A DNA stretch of 64,000 bases, from contig NZ_CP034539.1 of assembly GCF_003963535.1 (NCBI RefSeq), forward strand, positions 7,006,001 to 7,070,000, written 5' to 3'. The translations under genes and the position numbers were made by a program. The notes under the pieces are model-generated. The model was not told the origin of the DNA and searched no databases. It saw nothing but the letters and a program-made list of their open reading frames with translations. Positions within the stretch are counted from its first letter, which is position 1, and each line of letters starts with the position of its first letter. This document shows positions 24,000 to 33,282 of the stretch, piece after piece. The stretch is from Streptomyces cyaneochromogenes (GTDB lineage Bacteria; Actinomycetota; Actinomycetes; Streptomycetales; Streptomycetaceae).

Positions 24000-26255
24000 T
24001 CAGCCGACCACCTTCAGCAACAGCACCGCCCGCGCCGGCACCGTGATCGCCGCCCCCGCCCGGTGCTCCGTCCCGGGCGCCTCCTCCTGTTCCTCCCGCG
24101 AGGTGTCGACGACCACCTCGTACCGCTCCGCCCACGGCCGCCCCGGCAGCACGAAGCTCACCGGCCGGTCACCGGCGTGCAGCACGGCCAGGAAGCTGTC
24201 GTCCACTATCGGCGCCCCGCGCTCGTCCCGGCCCGGGATGTCCCGCCCGGACAGATACATGCCGAGCGTGGCGGCGGGCGCGTACCAGTCCCGTTCCGTC
24301 ATCTCGGTGCCCCGCGCGGTGAACCAGGCCAGGTCCCGCAGCCCGTCCGCCGAGTGGGCCCGCCCGGAGAAGAACGCACGCCGCCGCAGCACGGGATGCC
24401 GGTGCCGCAGCTCGATCAGCCGGGACGTCAGATCGAACAGCGCCTTCCAGCCCGGCTCCTGAAGCAGCCCCCAGTCCAGCCAGCTGATCTCGTTGTCCTG
24501 GCAGTACGCGTTGTTGTTGCCGCGCTGCGTCCGCCCCAGCTCGTCGCCCGCGACCAGCATCGGCACACCCGTCGACAGCAGCAGCGTCGTCAGCAGGTTC
24601 CGCAACTGCCGTCGCCGCAGCGCCCGTACGCGCTCGTCGTCCGTCTCGCCCTCGGCGCCGCAGTTCCAGGCCCGGTTGTCGTCGGAGCCGTCCCGGTTGC
24701 CCTCGCCGTTCGCCTCGTTGTGCTTGCGCTCGTAGGACACCATGTCCCGCAGCGTGAAACCGTCGTGCGCGGTCACGAAGTTCACCGACGCGTACGGCCG
24801 CCGCCCGCCCCACGCGTACAGATCGCTCGACCCCGACAGCCGGTACCCCAGATCCCGCACGTCCGGCAGCGCGCCCCGCCAGAAGTCCCGTACGGCATTG
24901 CGGTAGCGGTCGTTCCACTCCGTCCACAGCGGTGGAAAGGCACCCACCTGGTACCCGCCCGACCCCACGTCCCAGGGCTCGGCGATCAGCTTCACCCGCC
25001 GCAGCACCGGATCCTGCGCGATGACGGCGAGGAACGGCGAGAGCATGTCGACGTCGTGCATGGAGCGGGCCAGCGCCGCCGCCAGGTCGAACCGGAAGCC
25101 GTCCACTCCCATCTCCGTCACCCAGTACCGCAGGGAGTCGGTGATGAGCCGCAGGACGTGCGGCTGGACGACGTGCAGGGTGTTCCCGCAGCCCGTGTAG
25201 TCGGCATACCTGCGCGCGTCCGACTGCAACCGGTAGTACCCCCGGTTGTCGATGCCCTTCAGCGACAGCGTCGGGCCCAGCTCGCCCGCCTCCGCCGTGT
25301 GGTTGTAGACCACGTCGAGGATGACCTCGATCCCGGCCGCGTGCAGCGCGTGCACCATCCGCTTGAACTCGCCGACCTGCTGACCGGTCGTACCGGAGGC
25401 GGCGTAGGCGGCGTGCGGGGCGAAGTAGCCGATGGAGTTGTAGCCCCAGTAGTTGCGCAGGCCCTTGCGCAGCAGATGGTCCTCGTGCGCGAACTGATGA
25501 ACCGGGAGGAGCTCGACGGCCGTCACACCCAGCTTCACCAGGTGCTCGATCGCCGCCGGGTGCGCGAGGCCGGCGTACGTCCCGCGCAGCTCCTCCGGGA
25601 TCCCCGGGTGCAGCTTCGTGAAGCCCCGTACGTGCACCTCGTAGATCACCGAGTCGGCCCAAGGCGTCTTGGGCCGCCGGTCGTCCATCCACTCGTCGTC
25701 CGGCGCGTCGTCGTGGACGACGACACCCTTCGGGACGTACGGCGCCGAGTCCCGGTCGTCGCGCACGGTGTCCGCGACATGCTGCTGGGGCCAGTCACGC
25801 ACATGGCCGTACACCTCCGGCGGCAGGCTGAAGTCGCCGTCCACCGCGCGCGCGTACGGGTCGAGGAGGAGCTTCGCCGGGTTCCAGCGGCCGCCGGTCC
25901 ACGGGTCCCAGCGGCCGTGCACCCGGTAGCCGTAGCGCTGCCCCGGCATGACACCCGGCACGAACCCGTGCCAGATCTCGTGCGTCAGTTCGGTGAGCCT
26001 GGCCCGCGTCTCCTTCCCCTGCTCATCGAAGAGACACAGCTCGACGGCTTCCGCGCCCCCCGCCCACAGCGCGAAGTTGGTGCCCGCCACCCCGTCCGGG
26101 CCGACCCGGAACCGGGCGCCGAGCGGCACGGGCGTGCCCGGCCACACGGGCACCGCGGGGGCCTTGCGCCGCGCGCCGTTCACGACGGCGGCCGGGCGCC
26201 CCTCCTCAGCGGCGACCGCGGCGGCCACCGCCTCCTGCTCGGCTGCGCTCGACAC
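24000..26255 (-). CDS. glgX: Glycogen debranching enzyme (isoamylase type)
   Basis: Cytosolic GH13 enzyme hydrolysing alpha-1,6 branches of glycogen or limit dextrins. The 751 residues contain an N-terminal CBM48-type domain (about 40-150), a catalytic barrel with DGFRFDLA (nucleophile Asp, about residue 390), IAEPWDVG (acid/base Glu, about 425) and TAHDGFTL (about 493), and a C-terminal beta domain. Two starts are possible. GTG 26255 (VSSAAEQEA) is favoured by a GGGAGG about 8 nt upstream; GTG 26270 would add five residues. It functionally complements the phosphorylase encoded at 1684, although the genes are far apart. Divergent from the L,D-transpeptidase gene. Confidence 0.93.
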   Translation of the reverse strand: MSSAAEQEAVAAAVAAEEGRPAAVVNGARRKAPAVPVWPGTPVPLGARFRVGPDGVAGTNFALWAGGAEAVELCLFDEQGKETRARLTELTHEIWHGFVPGVMPGQRYGYRVHGRWDPWTGGRWNPAKLLLDPYARAVDGDFSLPPEVYGHVRDWPQQHVADTVRDDRDSAPYVPKGVVVHDDAPDDEWMDDRRPKTPWADSVIYEVHVRGFTKLHPGIPEELRGTYAGLAHPAAIEHLVKLGVTAVELLPVHQFAHEDHLLRKGLRNYWGYNSIGYFAPHAAYAASGTTGQQVGEFKRMVHALHAAGIEVILDVVYNHTAEAGELGPTLSLKGIDNRGYYRLQSDARRYADYTGCGNTLHVVQPHVLRLITDSLRYWVTEMGVDGFRFDLAAALARSMHDVDMLSPFLAVIAQDPVLRRVKLIAEPWDVGSGGYQVGAFPPLWTEWNDRYRNAVRDFWRGALPDVRDLGYRLSGSSDLYAWGGRRPYASVNFVTAHDGFTLRDMVSYERKHNEANGEGNRDGSDDNRAWNCGAEGETDDERVRALRRRQLRNLLTTLLLSTGVPMLVAGDELGRTQRGNNNAYCQDNEISWLDWGLLQEPGWKALFDLTSRLIELRHRHPVLRRRAFFSGRAHSADGLRDLAWFTARGTEMTERDWYAPAATLGMYLSGRDIPGRDERGAPIVDDSFLAVLHAGDRPVSFVLPGRPWAERYEVVVDTSREEQEEAPGTEHRAGAAITVPARAVLLLKVVG

Positions 26256-26413
26256 CTGACGGCCTCCCACGGCTCAGGGACCACACGAATGGGGAAGGAG
26301 AGCCCCGGAGTCCCGGTCCGCGGCTGCCCATCGCGTCGTCCTCCCCACTGTTCTGCCCACCGCTTGGCTCGCACTCACGTTTCCCCAGGACCACCCCGGT
26401 CGTTGGGGTCTTC

Positions 26414-27655
26414 GTGAGGCACGTACAAGGGCGCGCGCGGCGCGCGGGGGCCGTGTTGGCCGCCGTACTGACATGGGCCGGCCTGCTGGCCGGGGCGACC
26501 GGCTGCACGTCGGACGGGGGCGGCATCGACCAGATGCTGGGCAAACCGCCGGCGCCCGAGGAGGTCATCCGGGTCCTGCCCGACGACGGTTCCAAGGGCG
26601 CACGCCCCGACGACAGGCTGCTCGTCCGGGTGCTCAGCGGGCGCCTGGAGTCGGTGAAGGTCGTCAAGTCCCAGGACGCCCAGGAGACACCGGTGCCCGG
26701 ACGCATCTCCGAGGACGGCCGGCGCTGGGAGCCCGACGACCCCGGACTCGCGCTGGCCGCCCGGTACACGGTCGACGCGGTGGCCGTCGACGGCCACGGG
26801 CGCCGCAGCGCACGGCACACGACCTTCACCACGTACGTCCCCGACGAGCGGTTCATCGGATACGTCACCCCGGAGAACCGCTCCACCGTCGGCACCGGAA
26901 TGATCGTCTCCCTGGAGTTCAACCGGGAGATCGAGCACCGCGCCGCCGTCGAACGCGCCGTCCAGGTCACCGCCGAACCGGCCGTGGAGATCAGCCCGCA
27001 CTGGTTCGGCAAGTCCCGCCTCGACTTCCGCCCCCAGCACCACTGGAAACCGGGCACCCAGGTCACCGTGGCGCTGCGCCTGCGCGACGTCGAGGGCGCG
27101 CCGGGGGTGTACGGCCTCCAGCACAAGACGTTCTCGTTCACCGTCGGCCGCCACCAGGTCTCCGTCGTCGACGCGACCCGGCACACCATGGAGGTACGGC
27201 GCGACGGCGAGCTCCTCGCGACCGTGCCGATCACGGCGGGCGCCCCGAAGATGACCACCTACAACGGCAAGATGGTCGTCACCGAGATGCTGGAACTCAC
27301 CCGGATGAACGGCGCCACGGTCGGCTTCAAGAAGAAGAACGGCAAGGGCGAGTACGACATCCCGGACGTCCCGCACGCCATGCGCCTCACCGACTCCGGC
27401 ACCTTCCTGCACGGCAACTACTGGGCGGACGCCACCACCTTCGGACGGACCAATGTCAGCCACGGCTGCGTGGGACTCAGGGACGTGAAGGGCGGCAGCT
27501 CGGAGACGCCCGCGGGCTGGTTCTTCGACCGCAGCCTGGTCGGCGACGTCGTCGAGGTCGTCCACAGCAACGACAAAAAGGTCGCTCCCGACAATGGCCT
27601 CGGAGGATGGAATATGGGCTGGAAGGAGTGGAAGGCGGGGAGTGCGGTGAAGTAA
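26414..27655 (+). CDS. L,D-transpeptidase lipoprotein (YkuD)
   Basis: Cell-wall enzyme of 413 residues that should form 3-3 cross-links in peptidoglycan. A lipoprotein signal with lipobox ending at Cys31 (AGATGC) anchors it outside the membrane. Two Ig-like domains (about 40-240) precede the YkuD catalytic domain, with the motif HGNYW...SHGCVGLRD placing the nucleophile at Cys352 and the conserved His at 350. The arrangement matches mycobacterial LdtMt2-type enzymes. GTG 26414 is the only start that gives a correct signal peptide. The next gene encodes a paralogue of nearly the same length. Confidence 0.94.
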   Translation: MRHVQGRARRAGAVLAAVLTWAGLLAGATGCTSDGGGIDQMLGKPPAPEEVIRVLPDDGSKGARPDDRLLVRVLSGRLESVKVVKSQDAQETPVPGRISEDGRRWEPDDPGLALAARYTVDAVAVDGHGRRSARHTTFTTYVPDERFIGYVTPENRSTVGTGMIVSLEFNREIEHRAAVERAVQVTAEPAVEISPHWFGKSRLDFRPQHHWKPGTQVTVALRLRDVEGAPGVYGLQHKTFSFTVGRHQVSVVDATRHTMEVRRDGELLATVPITAGAPKMTTYNGKMVVTEMLELTRMNGATVGFKKKNGKGEYDIPDVPHAMRLTDSGTFLHGNYWADATTFGRTNVSHGCVGLRDVKGGSSETPAGWFFDRSLVGDVVEVVHSNDKKVAPDNGLGGWNMGWKEWKAGSAVK

Positions 27656-27845
27656 CAGGACAGGGGTGTGAGTTGCTCGACCAACCGGCTATCTGCTGAT
27701 GTTGGAACTGAACAGTGACAATCGCGCGGCGCCGACGCCCATGACCTTGTGGTTAATATGCGCCGATGCGCGCGGCGGGCGCGCGGGGGAACGGGCGGAC
27801 CAGGCCCGAGGGCCTGGTGGCCGGGGAGGGGAGAAGGACTTGAAC

Positions 27846-29081
27846 GTGCGGCCGATATCGGGGGCGTCGGTTGACGCGCGCGGCAGGCGTGGGCACAAGG
27901 GACTGGCGGCACTCGCCGGTGCGCTGCTGCTCGCCGTCACCGCGTGCGGCGGAGGCGGCGGATCGGACTCGGGAGCCGGTGACGGCAAGGGCAAGGACGC
28001 CGGCACGGCCCAGACCAAGAAGTCCCAGGCCGTGGTGACCATAGCTCCGGGCGACGGCGCCAAGTCCGTCGAGACCAGCGGCGCGCTGAAGGTCACCGCG
28101 GCCAAGGGCAAGTTGACGGACGTCGAGGTCAAGGACGCCAAGGGCAAGGCGATAGCCGGGGAGATATCCGGCGACGGCGGCACCTGGACGCCGTCCACGC
28201 ATCTCGCGGCCGCCACGAAGTACACGGTGCACGCGGTCGCCAAGGACTCCGCGGGCCTGGAGGCGTCCAAGGAGGCCGACTTCACCACCCTGACCCCGAC
28301 GAACACCTTCCTCGGCCACTTCACCCCCGAGGACGGTTCCGAGGTCGGCGTCGGAATGCCCTTCTCCGTCCGCTTCACCCGGGGCATCACCCACCCCGAG
28401 GACGTCGAGAAGGCGATCACCATCAGGACCGAGCCGGCCGTCGAGGTCGCGGGCCACTGGTTCGGCAACGACCGCCTCGACTTCCGTCCCGAGAAGTACT
28501 GGAAGGAAGGCACCAAGGTCACCGTCGACCTCAACCTCGACGGCGTCGAGGGCCGCGACGGCGTCTACGGCGAGCAGGACAAGAAGGTCACCTTCACCAT
28601 CGGTCGCAACCAGGTCTCGGTCGTCGACGCGAAGGCCAAGAAGATGAAGGTCACGCAGGACGGCAAGGTCGTCAAGACCATCCCCGTCACCACCGGCGCG
28701 CCCGGGTACGAGACCTGGAACGGTCAGATGGTCATGACCGAGAAGTTCGTCCAGACCCGTATGAACGGCGACACGGTCGGCTACGAGGGCGAGTACGACA
28801 TCAAGGACGTCCCGCACGCCACCCGCCTGACCGACTCCGGCACCTTCATCCACGGCAACTACTGGGCCGGCGGCGCCTTCGGCAACACCAACGCCAGCCA
28901 CGGCTGCATCGGCCTGCGCGACGTCAAGGGCGCGTGGGACAAGGGCACCCCGGCGGCGTGGTTCTACAACCACTCGATGATCGGTGACGTGGTGGTCGTG
29001 AAGAACTCCGCCGACGGCACGGTGGCTCCGGACAACGGCCTGAACGGCTGGAACATGTCCTGGGAGAAGTGGAAGGCGTAA
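27846..29081 (+). CDS. L,D-transpeptidase lipoprotein (YkuD), second copy
   Basis: Paralogue of the preceding gene product, 411 residues. Lipobox ends at Cys34 (AVTAC), followed by a Gly/Ser linker, two Ig-like domains (about 60-250) and a YkuD domain with HGNYW and SHGCIGLRD, Cys354 being the nucleophile. GTG 27846 has GAGAAGGA with 7-nt spacing. A TTG two codons upstream is too close to that site, and starts further upstream give no signal peptide. Lysine-rich compared with the first copy. The 190-bp gap to the first copy and a terminator behind this one suggest its own promoter. Confidence 0.94.
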   Translation: MRPISGASVDARGRRGHKGLAALAGALLLAVTACGGGGGSDSGAGDGKGKDAGTAQTKKSQAVVTIAPGDGAKSVETSGALKVTAAKGKLTDVEVKDAKGKAIAGEISGDGGTWTPSTHLAAATKYTVHAVAKDSAGLEASKEADFTTLTPTNTFLGHFTPEDGSEVGVGMPFSVRFTRGITHPEDVEKAITIRTEPAVEVAGHWFGNDRLDFRPEKYWKEGTKVTVDLNLDGVEGRDGVYGEQDKKVTFTIGRNQVSVVDAKAKKMKVTQDGKVVKTIPVTTGAPGYETWNGQMVMTEKFVQTRMNGDTVGYEGEYDIKDVPHATRLTDSGTFIHGNYWAGGAFGNTNASHGCIGLRDVKGAWDKGTPAAWFYNHSMIGDVVVVKNSADGTVAPDNGLNGWNMSWEKWKA

Positions 29082-29095
29082 AGCGCGTCCGATCG

Positions 29096-29142
29096 GTGGC
29101 CCCGGCGTCCGTCCTCTCTGTGAGGTAGGGCACCGGGGCCAC
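29096..29142 (+). terminator. Terminator after the second L,D-transpeptidase gene
   Basis: Perfect 10-bp stem gtggccccgg / ccggggccac (29096-29105, 29133-29142) with a long loop that contains a smaller cctc/gagg stem. Confidence 0.65.
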
Positions 29143-29154
29143 TGCCGTTGGACC

Positions 29155-29227
29155 GGTTCCCGTCAGTCCCCGTGCCCCCCGGCCGAGTGTGAGCGACCGC
29201 ACCGACCCGGTTCCCGTTAGTCCCCGT
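29155..29227. repeat. 19-bp direct repeat upstream of the enoyl-CoA hydratase gene
   Basis: Copies at 29155-29173 and 29209-29227 (ggttcccgtYagtccccgt) differ at one base, with a 54-bp period, and end 12 bases before the ATG. This could be an operator, or a duplication in the promoter. Confidence 0.6.
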
Positions 29228-29239
29228 TAACCTGCTCGC

Positions 29240-30007
29240 ATGACCGTGAATCTCGAAGTCGCCGAAGGTGTCGGTACCCTCCGCCTCGACCGCCCGCCGA
29301 TGAACGCGCTGGACGTCGCCACTCAGGACAGGCTCAAGGAGCTCGCCGAGGAGGCGGGCCGGCGTGACGACGTACGGGCCGTGGTGATCTACGGCGGGGA
29401 GAAGGTGTTCGCGGCGGGCGCGGACATCAAGGAGATGCAGGCCATGGACCACACGGCGATGGTCCTGCGCGCCCGGGCCCTGCAGGAGTCGTTCACGGCG
29501 GTGGCCCGGATCCCGAAGCCCGTGGTGGCGGCGGTGACGGGCTACGCGCTCGGCGGCGGCTGCGAGTTGGCGCTGTGCGCGGACTACCGGATCGCCGCGG
29601 ACAACGCCAAGCTGGGCCAGCCGGAGATCCTGCTCGGCCTGATCCCGGGCGCGGGCGGCACGCAGCGCCTGTCCCGCCTGATCGGGCCGTCGAAGGCGAA
29701 GGACCTGATCTTCACCGGCCGGATGGTGAAGGCGGACGAGGCGCGGGAGTTGGGCCTCGTGGACCGCGTCGTGGCGGCGGACCAGGTCTACGCCGAGGCG
29801 CACGCCTGGGCGGCGAAGCTGGCGCAGGGGCCGGCGATCGCGCTGCGGGCGGCGAAGGAATCGATCGACACGGGCCTGGAGACGGACATCGAGACGGGCC
29901 TGGCCGTCGAACGGAACTGGTTCGCGGGCCTGTTCGCGACGGAGGACCGGGAGCGGGGGATGCGGAGTTTCGTGGAGGAGGGCCCCGGCAAGGCGAAGTT
30001 CCTCTGA
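29240..30007 (+). CDS. Enoyl-CoA hydratase/isomerase family protein
   Basis: Crotonase-fold enzyme of 255 residues. The oxyanion-hole segments are AAGADIKEM (58-66) and ALGGGCELAL (103-112). Both catalytic glutamates of true hydratases are present, Glu109 and Glu129 (GQPEILLG), so hydration of 2-enoyl-CoA in beta-oxidation is the likeliest reaction. ATG 29240 has no recognisable Shine-Dalgarno, and the transcript may be leaderless or nearly so. The neighbouring genes give no pathway clue. Confidence 0.93.
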   Translation: MTVNLEVAEGVGTLRLDRPPMNALDVATQDRLKELAEEAGRRDDVRAVVIYGGEKVFAAGADIKEMQAMDHTAMVLRARALQESFTAVARIPKPVVAAVTGYALGGGCELALCADYRIAADNAKLGQPEILLGLIPGAGGTQRLSRLIGPSKAKDLIFTGRMVKADEARELGLVDRVVAADQVYAEAHAWAAKLAQGPAIALRAAKESIDTGLETDIETGLAVERNWFAGLFATEDRERGMRSFVEEGPGKAKFL

Positions 30008-30304
30008 GGGCCGAGGAAACCTCGGTCTGAAACTCTCCCGAATCACTTGCAATTGACGGGATGTCTGATCCGGGGTCCCTCGATGGGGCGGTTTATGGCA
30101 GCCTTAAGGCAACCTTAAGCCTGTCTTGTCGAGGGAGCCTGTCGATTGCCTCCAGCCGAGCCGTCGTCGCAGGTCGGACGGGCTGTGCATGACCCCGAAC
30201 TGCCCCTGTCATATGCCGGTGGAGCCGTGCGGAATAGGGAATTCCGGGGGGTGTATTCCGCGGTAACGGCCCCGGAGGGGGCTGTCGGCGGCCATGATGG
30301 GGGC
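30008..30304. promoter_or_regulatory. Intergenic region before the ATPase regulator gene
   Basis: About 300 bases with no supported gene. A short repeated element (ccttaaggc / ccttaagcc) lies near 30101-30120. In-frame reading continues upstream of 30305 but does not look conserved, and a GTG at 30251 could extend the next gene. Confidence 0.3.
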
Positions 30305-30808
30305 ATGGCGGGGCTGGAGGGTATCGAACAGCCGCGGGGACACGGCCGTGCGACTGCGGCACGCTGGTCGCCGGGGGTCGAGGACGAAGCTGCCTCGAAG
30401 GCGCTCGAACTGTTCGGCAATCCTACGGAGGCGGAGGTTCCGCTCCCCTCCCGTCCCGAGTCCGCGGCCACGGCGCGGCGGCTCGCCCAGGTGGTGGTCC
30501 TTCGCCAGTGGGGCCTGACCCCGAAGATGACGGAGGACGCGGTCCTGCTCGTCTCGGAACTGGTCGGCAACGCCGTCCGTCACACCGGCGCCCGCGTCTT
30601 CGGCCTCCGCATGCGCCGCCGCCGCGGCTGGATCCGCATCGAGGTCCGCGACCCGTCGCGCGGCCTGCCCTGCCTGATGCCGGTTCAGGAGATGGACGTC
30701 AGCGGCCGGGGCCTGTTCCTGGTGGACAAACTCTCCGACCGCTGGGGCGTGGACCTGCTGCCGCGAGGCAAGACGACGTGGTTCGAAATGCGGGTGGCCG
30801 ACCGCTAG
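30305..30808 (+). CDS. ATP-binding regulatory protein (anti-sigma/RsbW-like HATPase)
   Basis: Protein of 167 residues with a GHKL ATPase fold: N-box LVSELVGNAVRHTG and a G-box region DPSRGLP...SGRGLFLVDKLSDRWG. Such single-domain proteins in Streptomyces are usually anti-sigma factor kinases acting on STAS-domain antagonists. No sigma or anti-anti-sigma gene is adjacent, so the partner is unknown. ATG 30305 is chosen because conserved-looking sequence begins there; GTG 30251 would add 18 residues. Confidence 0.8.
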   Translation: MAGLEGIEQPRGHGRATAARWSPGVEDEAASKALELFGNPTEAEVPLPSRPESAATARRLAQVVVLRQWGLTPKMTEDAVLLVSELVGNAVRHTGARVFGLRMRRRRGWIRIEVRDPSRGLPCLMPVQEMDVSGRGLFLVDKLSDRWGVDLLPRGKTTWFEMRVADR

Positions 30809-30904
30809 CGTCCGGTGGCATCGCCCATGCCCCCGTGGGGGACTCCGTCCCGAACCCCCGCCCACCCTCAGCGGGCCGTCGCACTTCTGGGCGCCGGTCC
30901 CGTC

Positions 30905-31017
30905 ATTTCAGCCTGTCCGGCGTTTGAGGACGAGGCCCTTTCGGGGCCGCAGCGGGGGTCTGGGGGCGGCAGCCCCCAGGGGCGGGACGGGTAAGGGCGG
31001 CGGGGGCGAGAAAAGGC
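30905..31017 (+). repeat. Streptomyces-type intergenic repeat cluster
   Basis: This contains gtccggcgtttgagga followed by a ggggtctgggggcggcagcccccag-like hairpin. I recall both as abundant intergenic elements of Streptomyces genomes. It lies in the 370-bp gap before the beta-propeller gene. Confidence 0.6.
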
Positions 31018-31179
31018 TGTTGGGCAGCGACCCGGGACCGGCCGCCTATCGGGTGAATCATGAGTTTTTCGACGCAATCCTCATTAAATAGTCCGGTGAC
31101 CTAGACCGACTCCCCGCCGGACACCCAGTCGCGGCCCCGCCAACGCCCCGCCCAACCCCGCCGCACGGAAGACCCGCCG
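31018..31179 (+). promoter_or_regulatory. AT-richer leader of the beta-propeller lipoprotein gene
   Basis: A locally AT-rich stretch (31056-31092, with attaaata at 31083-31090) stands out from the surrounding GC-rich DNA and is a plausible promoter about 90 bp before the ATG. No good -35 is visible. Confidence 0.3.
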
Positions 31180-32364
31180 ATGAACCTCATCCACCGCACC
31201 CTCCTAGCCGGCCTCGGCCTCCTCGCCCTCGCCGCCTGCGGCACCGAATCCCCCAAGGACAAGACCCACCCCGCCACCGACCCCCACGGCACCCAGGCCG
31301 CCATCCCCGCCCCACCGAAGAAGAAACCCTTCGACGGCCTCCCCGGCATGCCCCCCGTCCTCGACCCGAAGGACGTCTACGCCGCCGACCGCCCGGGCAA
31401 ACTCTCCCCCGTCGTCAAGGACTTCCCGTCCCGCGTGTACGTCCCCAACAGCGAGTCGGACACCGTCTCCGTCATCGACCCGAAGACGTACGAGATCATC
31501 GAGACGATCCGCGTCGGCCGCCAGCCCCAGCACGTCGTCCCGTCCTGGGACATGAAGACCCTCTGGGTCAACAACAACCGCGGCCACACCCTCACCCCCA
31601 TCGACCCGAAGACCGGCAAGGCGGGCAAGGAGGTGGAGGTCCACGACCCGTACAACCTCTACTTCACCCCCAACGGCAAGTACGCCATCGTGATGGCCTC
31701 CCTCGACCGCGAACTGGTCTTCCGCGACCCCCACACCATGAAGCGGATCAAGACCGAGCCGGTCACCTGCTACGGCGTCAACCACGCCGACTTCTCCCTC
31801 GACGGCCGGTACTTCATCGTCTCCTGCGAGTTCAGCGGCGAACTGCTCAAGGTCGACACCCAGAGGATGAAGGTCGTCGGTCAGCAGAAGCTCCCCTTCG
31901 ACGGCGCGATGCCCCAGGACGTGAAGATCTCCCCGGACGGCAAGAGGTTCTACATCGCCGACATGATGGCCGACGGTATGTGGGTCCTGGACGGTGACAA
32001 GTTCACCGAGCCCACCCTCCTGCGCACCGGCAAGGGCTGCCACGGCCTCTACGTCAGCCGCGACTCACGCGAGATGTACGTCTCCAACCGCGGCGAAGGC
32101 AGCGTCTCCGTCTTCGACTTCACGAAGAACAAGCTCACCAAGAAGTGGCGTCTTCCGGACGGCGGCAGCCCCGACATGGGCGGCGTCTCCGCCGACGGCA
32201 AGGTGCTGTGGCTGTCGGGCCGCTACGACTCCGAGGTGTACGCCATCGACACCCGCACCGGGAAACAGCTAGCCCGCGTCCCGGTCGGCAGCGGCCCGCA
32301 CGGCCTCGCCGTCTACCCGCAGCCCGGCCGCTACTCCCTGGGCCACACCGGCATCTTCCGTTAA
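31180..32364 (+). CDS. YncE-like beta-propeller lipoprotein
   Basis: Surface lipoprotein of 394 residues. The lipobox ends at Cys20 (ALAAC), followed by a Pro/Lys-rich linker and a seven-bladed 40-residue-repeat propeller (blades such as RVYVPNSESDTVSVIDPKTYEIIETIRVG and MYVSNRGEGSVSVFD). YncE/cytochrome-D1-like folds usually bind partners or small ligands; no heme motif (CxxCH) is present. A weak ribosome site (CGGAAGA) precedes ATG 31180. Function unknown. Confidence 0.9.
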   Translation: MNLIHRTLLAGLGLLALAACGTESPKDKTHPATDPHGTQAAIPAPPKKKPFDGLPGMPPVLDPKDVYAADRPGKLSPVVKDFPSRVYVPNSESDTVSVIDPKTYEIIETIRVGRQPQHVVPSWDMKTLWVNNNRGHTLTPIDPKTGKAGKEVEVHDPYNLYFTPNGKYAIVMASLDRELVFRDPHTMKRIKTEPVTCYGVNHADFSLDGRYFIVSCEFSGELLKVDTQRMKVVGQQKLPFDGAMPQDVKISPDGKRFYIADMMADGMWVLDGDKFTEPTLLRTGKGCHGLYVSRDSREMYVSNRGEGSVSVFDFTKNKLTKKWRLPDGGSPDMGGVSADGKVLWLSGRYDSEVYAIDTRTGKQLARVPVGSGPHGLAVYPQPGRYSLGHTGIFR

Positions 32365-32454
32365 CAAAACGGCAGTTGACCGGCAGTCAGCGGACACGCC
32401 GTCGTACGGGTGACGCTCCACGCCCCACCGCCGTAGGCCCGGGATGGTACTCCC

Positions 32455-33126
32455 ATGATCACAACTCGCCTGCGGCGGCGGGCCGCTGCCGCCGTCCTGT
32501 CCCTCTCGGCGGTCCTCGCGACGACGGCCGCCACGGCTCCCGAGGCCCCCCGCACCTCGGTCGCCGATCTCCCCGCCTCGGTCGCCGCGACCGTGGCGAA
32601 GGCCGCCGTCCCCCTCCCGGCCGCCGCCCCCGTCCCGGCCGCCTGTCCCGTCCAGTACGAGGACAAGGTCAAGGCCGCCGCCGACCGCCGCGTCGACGTC
32701 GACCGCATCACCCCCGACCCGGCGTGGCGCACCACCTGCGGCACGCTCTACCGGGCCGACGGCCGCGGCCCGGAGATCGTCTTCCAGGAGGGCTTCAGGC
32801 CCAAGGACGTGGTGGCCGGCCAGTACGACCTCGAGCAGTACGTCCTGGTCAACCAGCCCTCCCCGTACGTGTCCACGACGTACGACCACGACCTGTACAA
32901 GAAGTGGTGGAAGTCGGGCTGGAACTACTACATCGACGCCCCCGGCGGCATCGACGTCAACAGGACCATCGGCGACACCCACAAATGGGCCGACCAGGTC
33001 GAGGTGGCCTTCCCCGGCGGCATCGACCGGAAGTACGTCATCGGCGTCTGCCCGGTGAACAAGACGACCAAGGTCGAGATCATGAGCGGCTGCCAGAGCA
33101 ATCCGCACTTCGAGGCCTGGCACTGA
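32455..33126 (+). CDS. Secreted ADP-ribosyltransferase, ScARP/Scabin (DNA-guanine) type
   Basis: Exported mono-ADP-ribosyltransferase of 223 residues. Signal peptide (about 1-27), a short Ala/Pro spacer and one catalytic domain. The R-S-E class residues are visible: Arg100 (TLYRADGRGP), STT at 140-142 (SPYVSTTYDHD) and Gln181-x-Glu183 (ADQVEVAF), the QxE arrangement of pierisin-like enzymes. Length, cysteine pattern and the WWKSGWNYYIDAPGG loop match my memory of Scabin (S. scabies) and S. coelicolor ScARP (SCO5461), which modify guanine in DNA and nucleosides. No immunity gene is obvious nearby. ATG 32455 begins the signal peptide. Confidence 0.93.
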   Translation: MITTRLRRRAAAAVLSLSAVLATTAATAPEAPRTSVADLPASVAATVAKAAVPLPAAAPVPAACPVQYEDKVKAAADRRVDVDRITPDPAWRTTCGTLYRADGRGPEIVFQEGFRPKDVVAGQYDLEQYVLVNQPSPYVSTTYDHDLYKKWWKSGWNYYIDAPGGIDVNRTIGDTHKWADQVEVAFPGGIDRKYVIGVCPVNKTTKVEIMSGCQSNPHFEAWH

Positions 33127-33282
33127 TCCCCGGCACCGGAAGACCTGGCCGCTCTGCTCGAACGCTCGCCCGGGTGGTCGCCGCGCTGGAAGCGCGCGCG
33201 GGCAGTTAATCTGATCAGACCTGCGGCAGTCAGCCAGCACAAAACGACAGACGCGAGCAAACGCGAGTAAAGGGGCGGAGCG

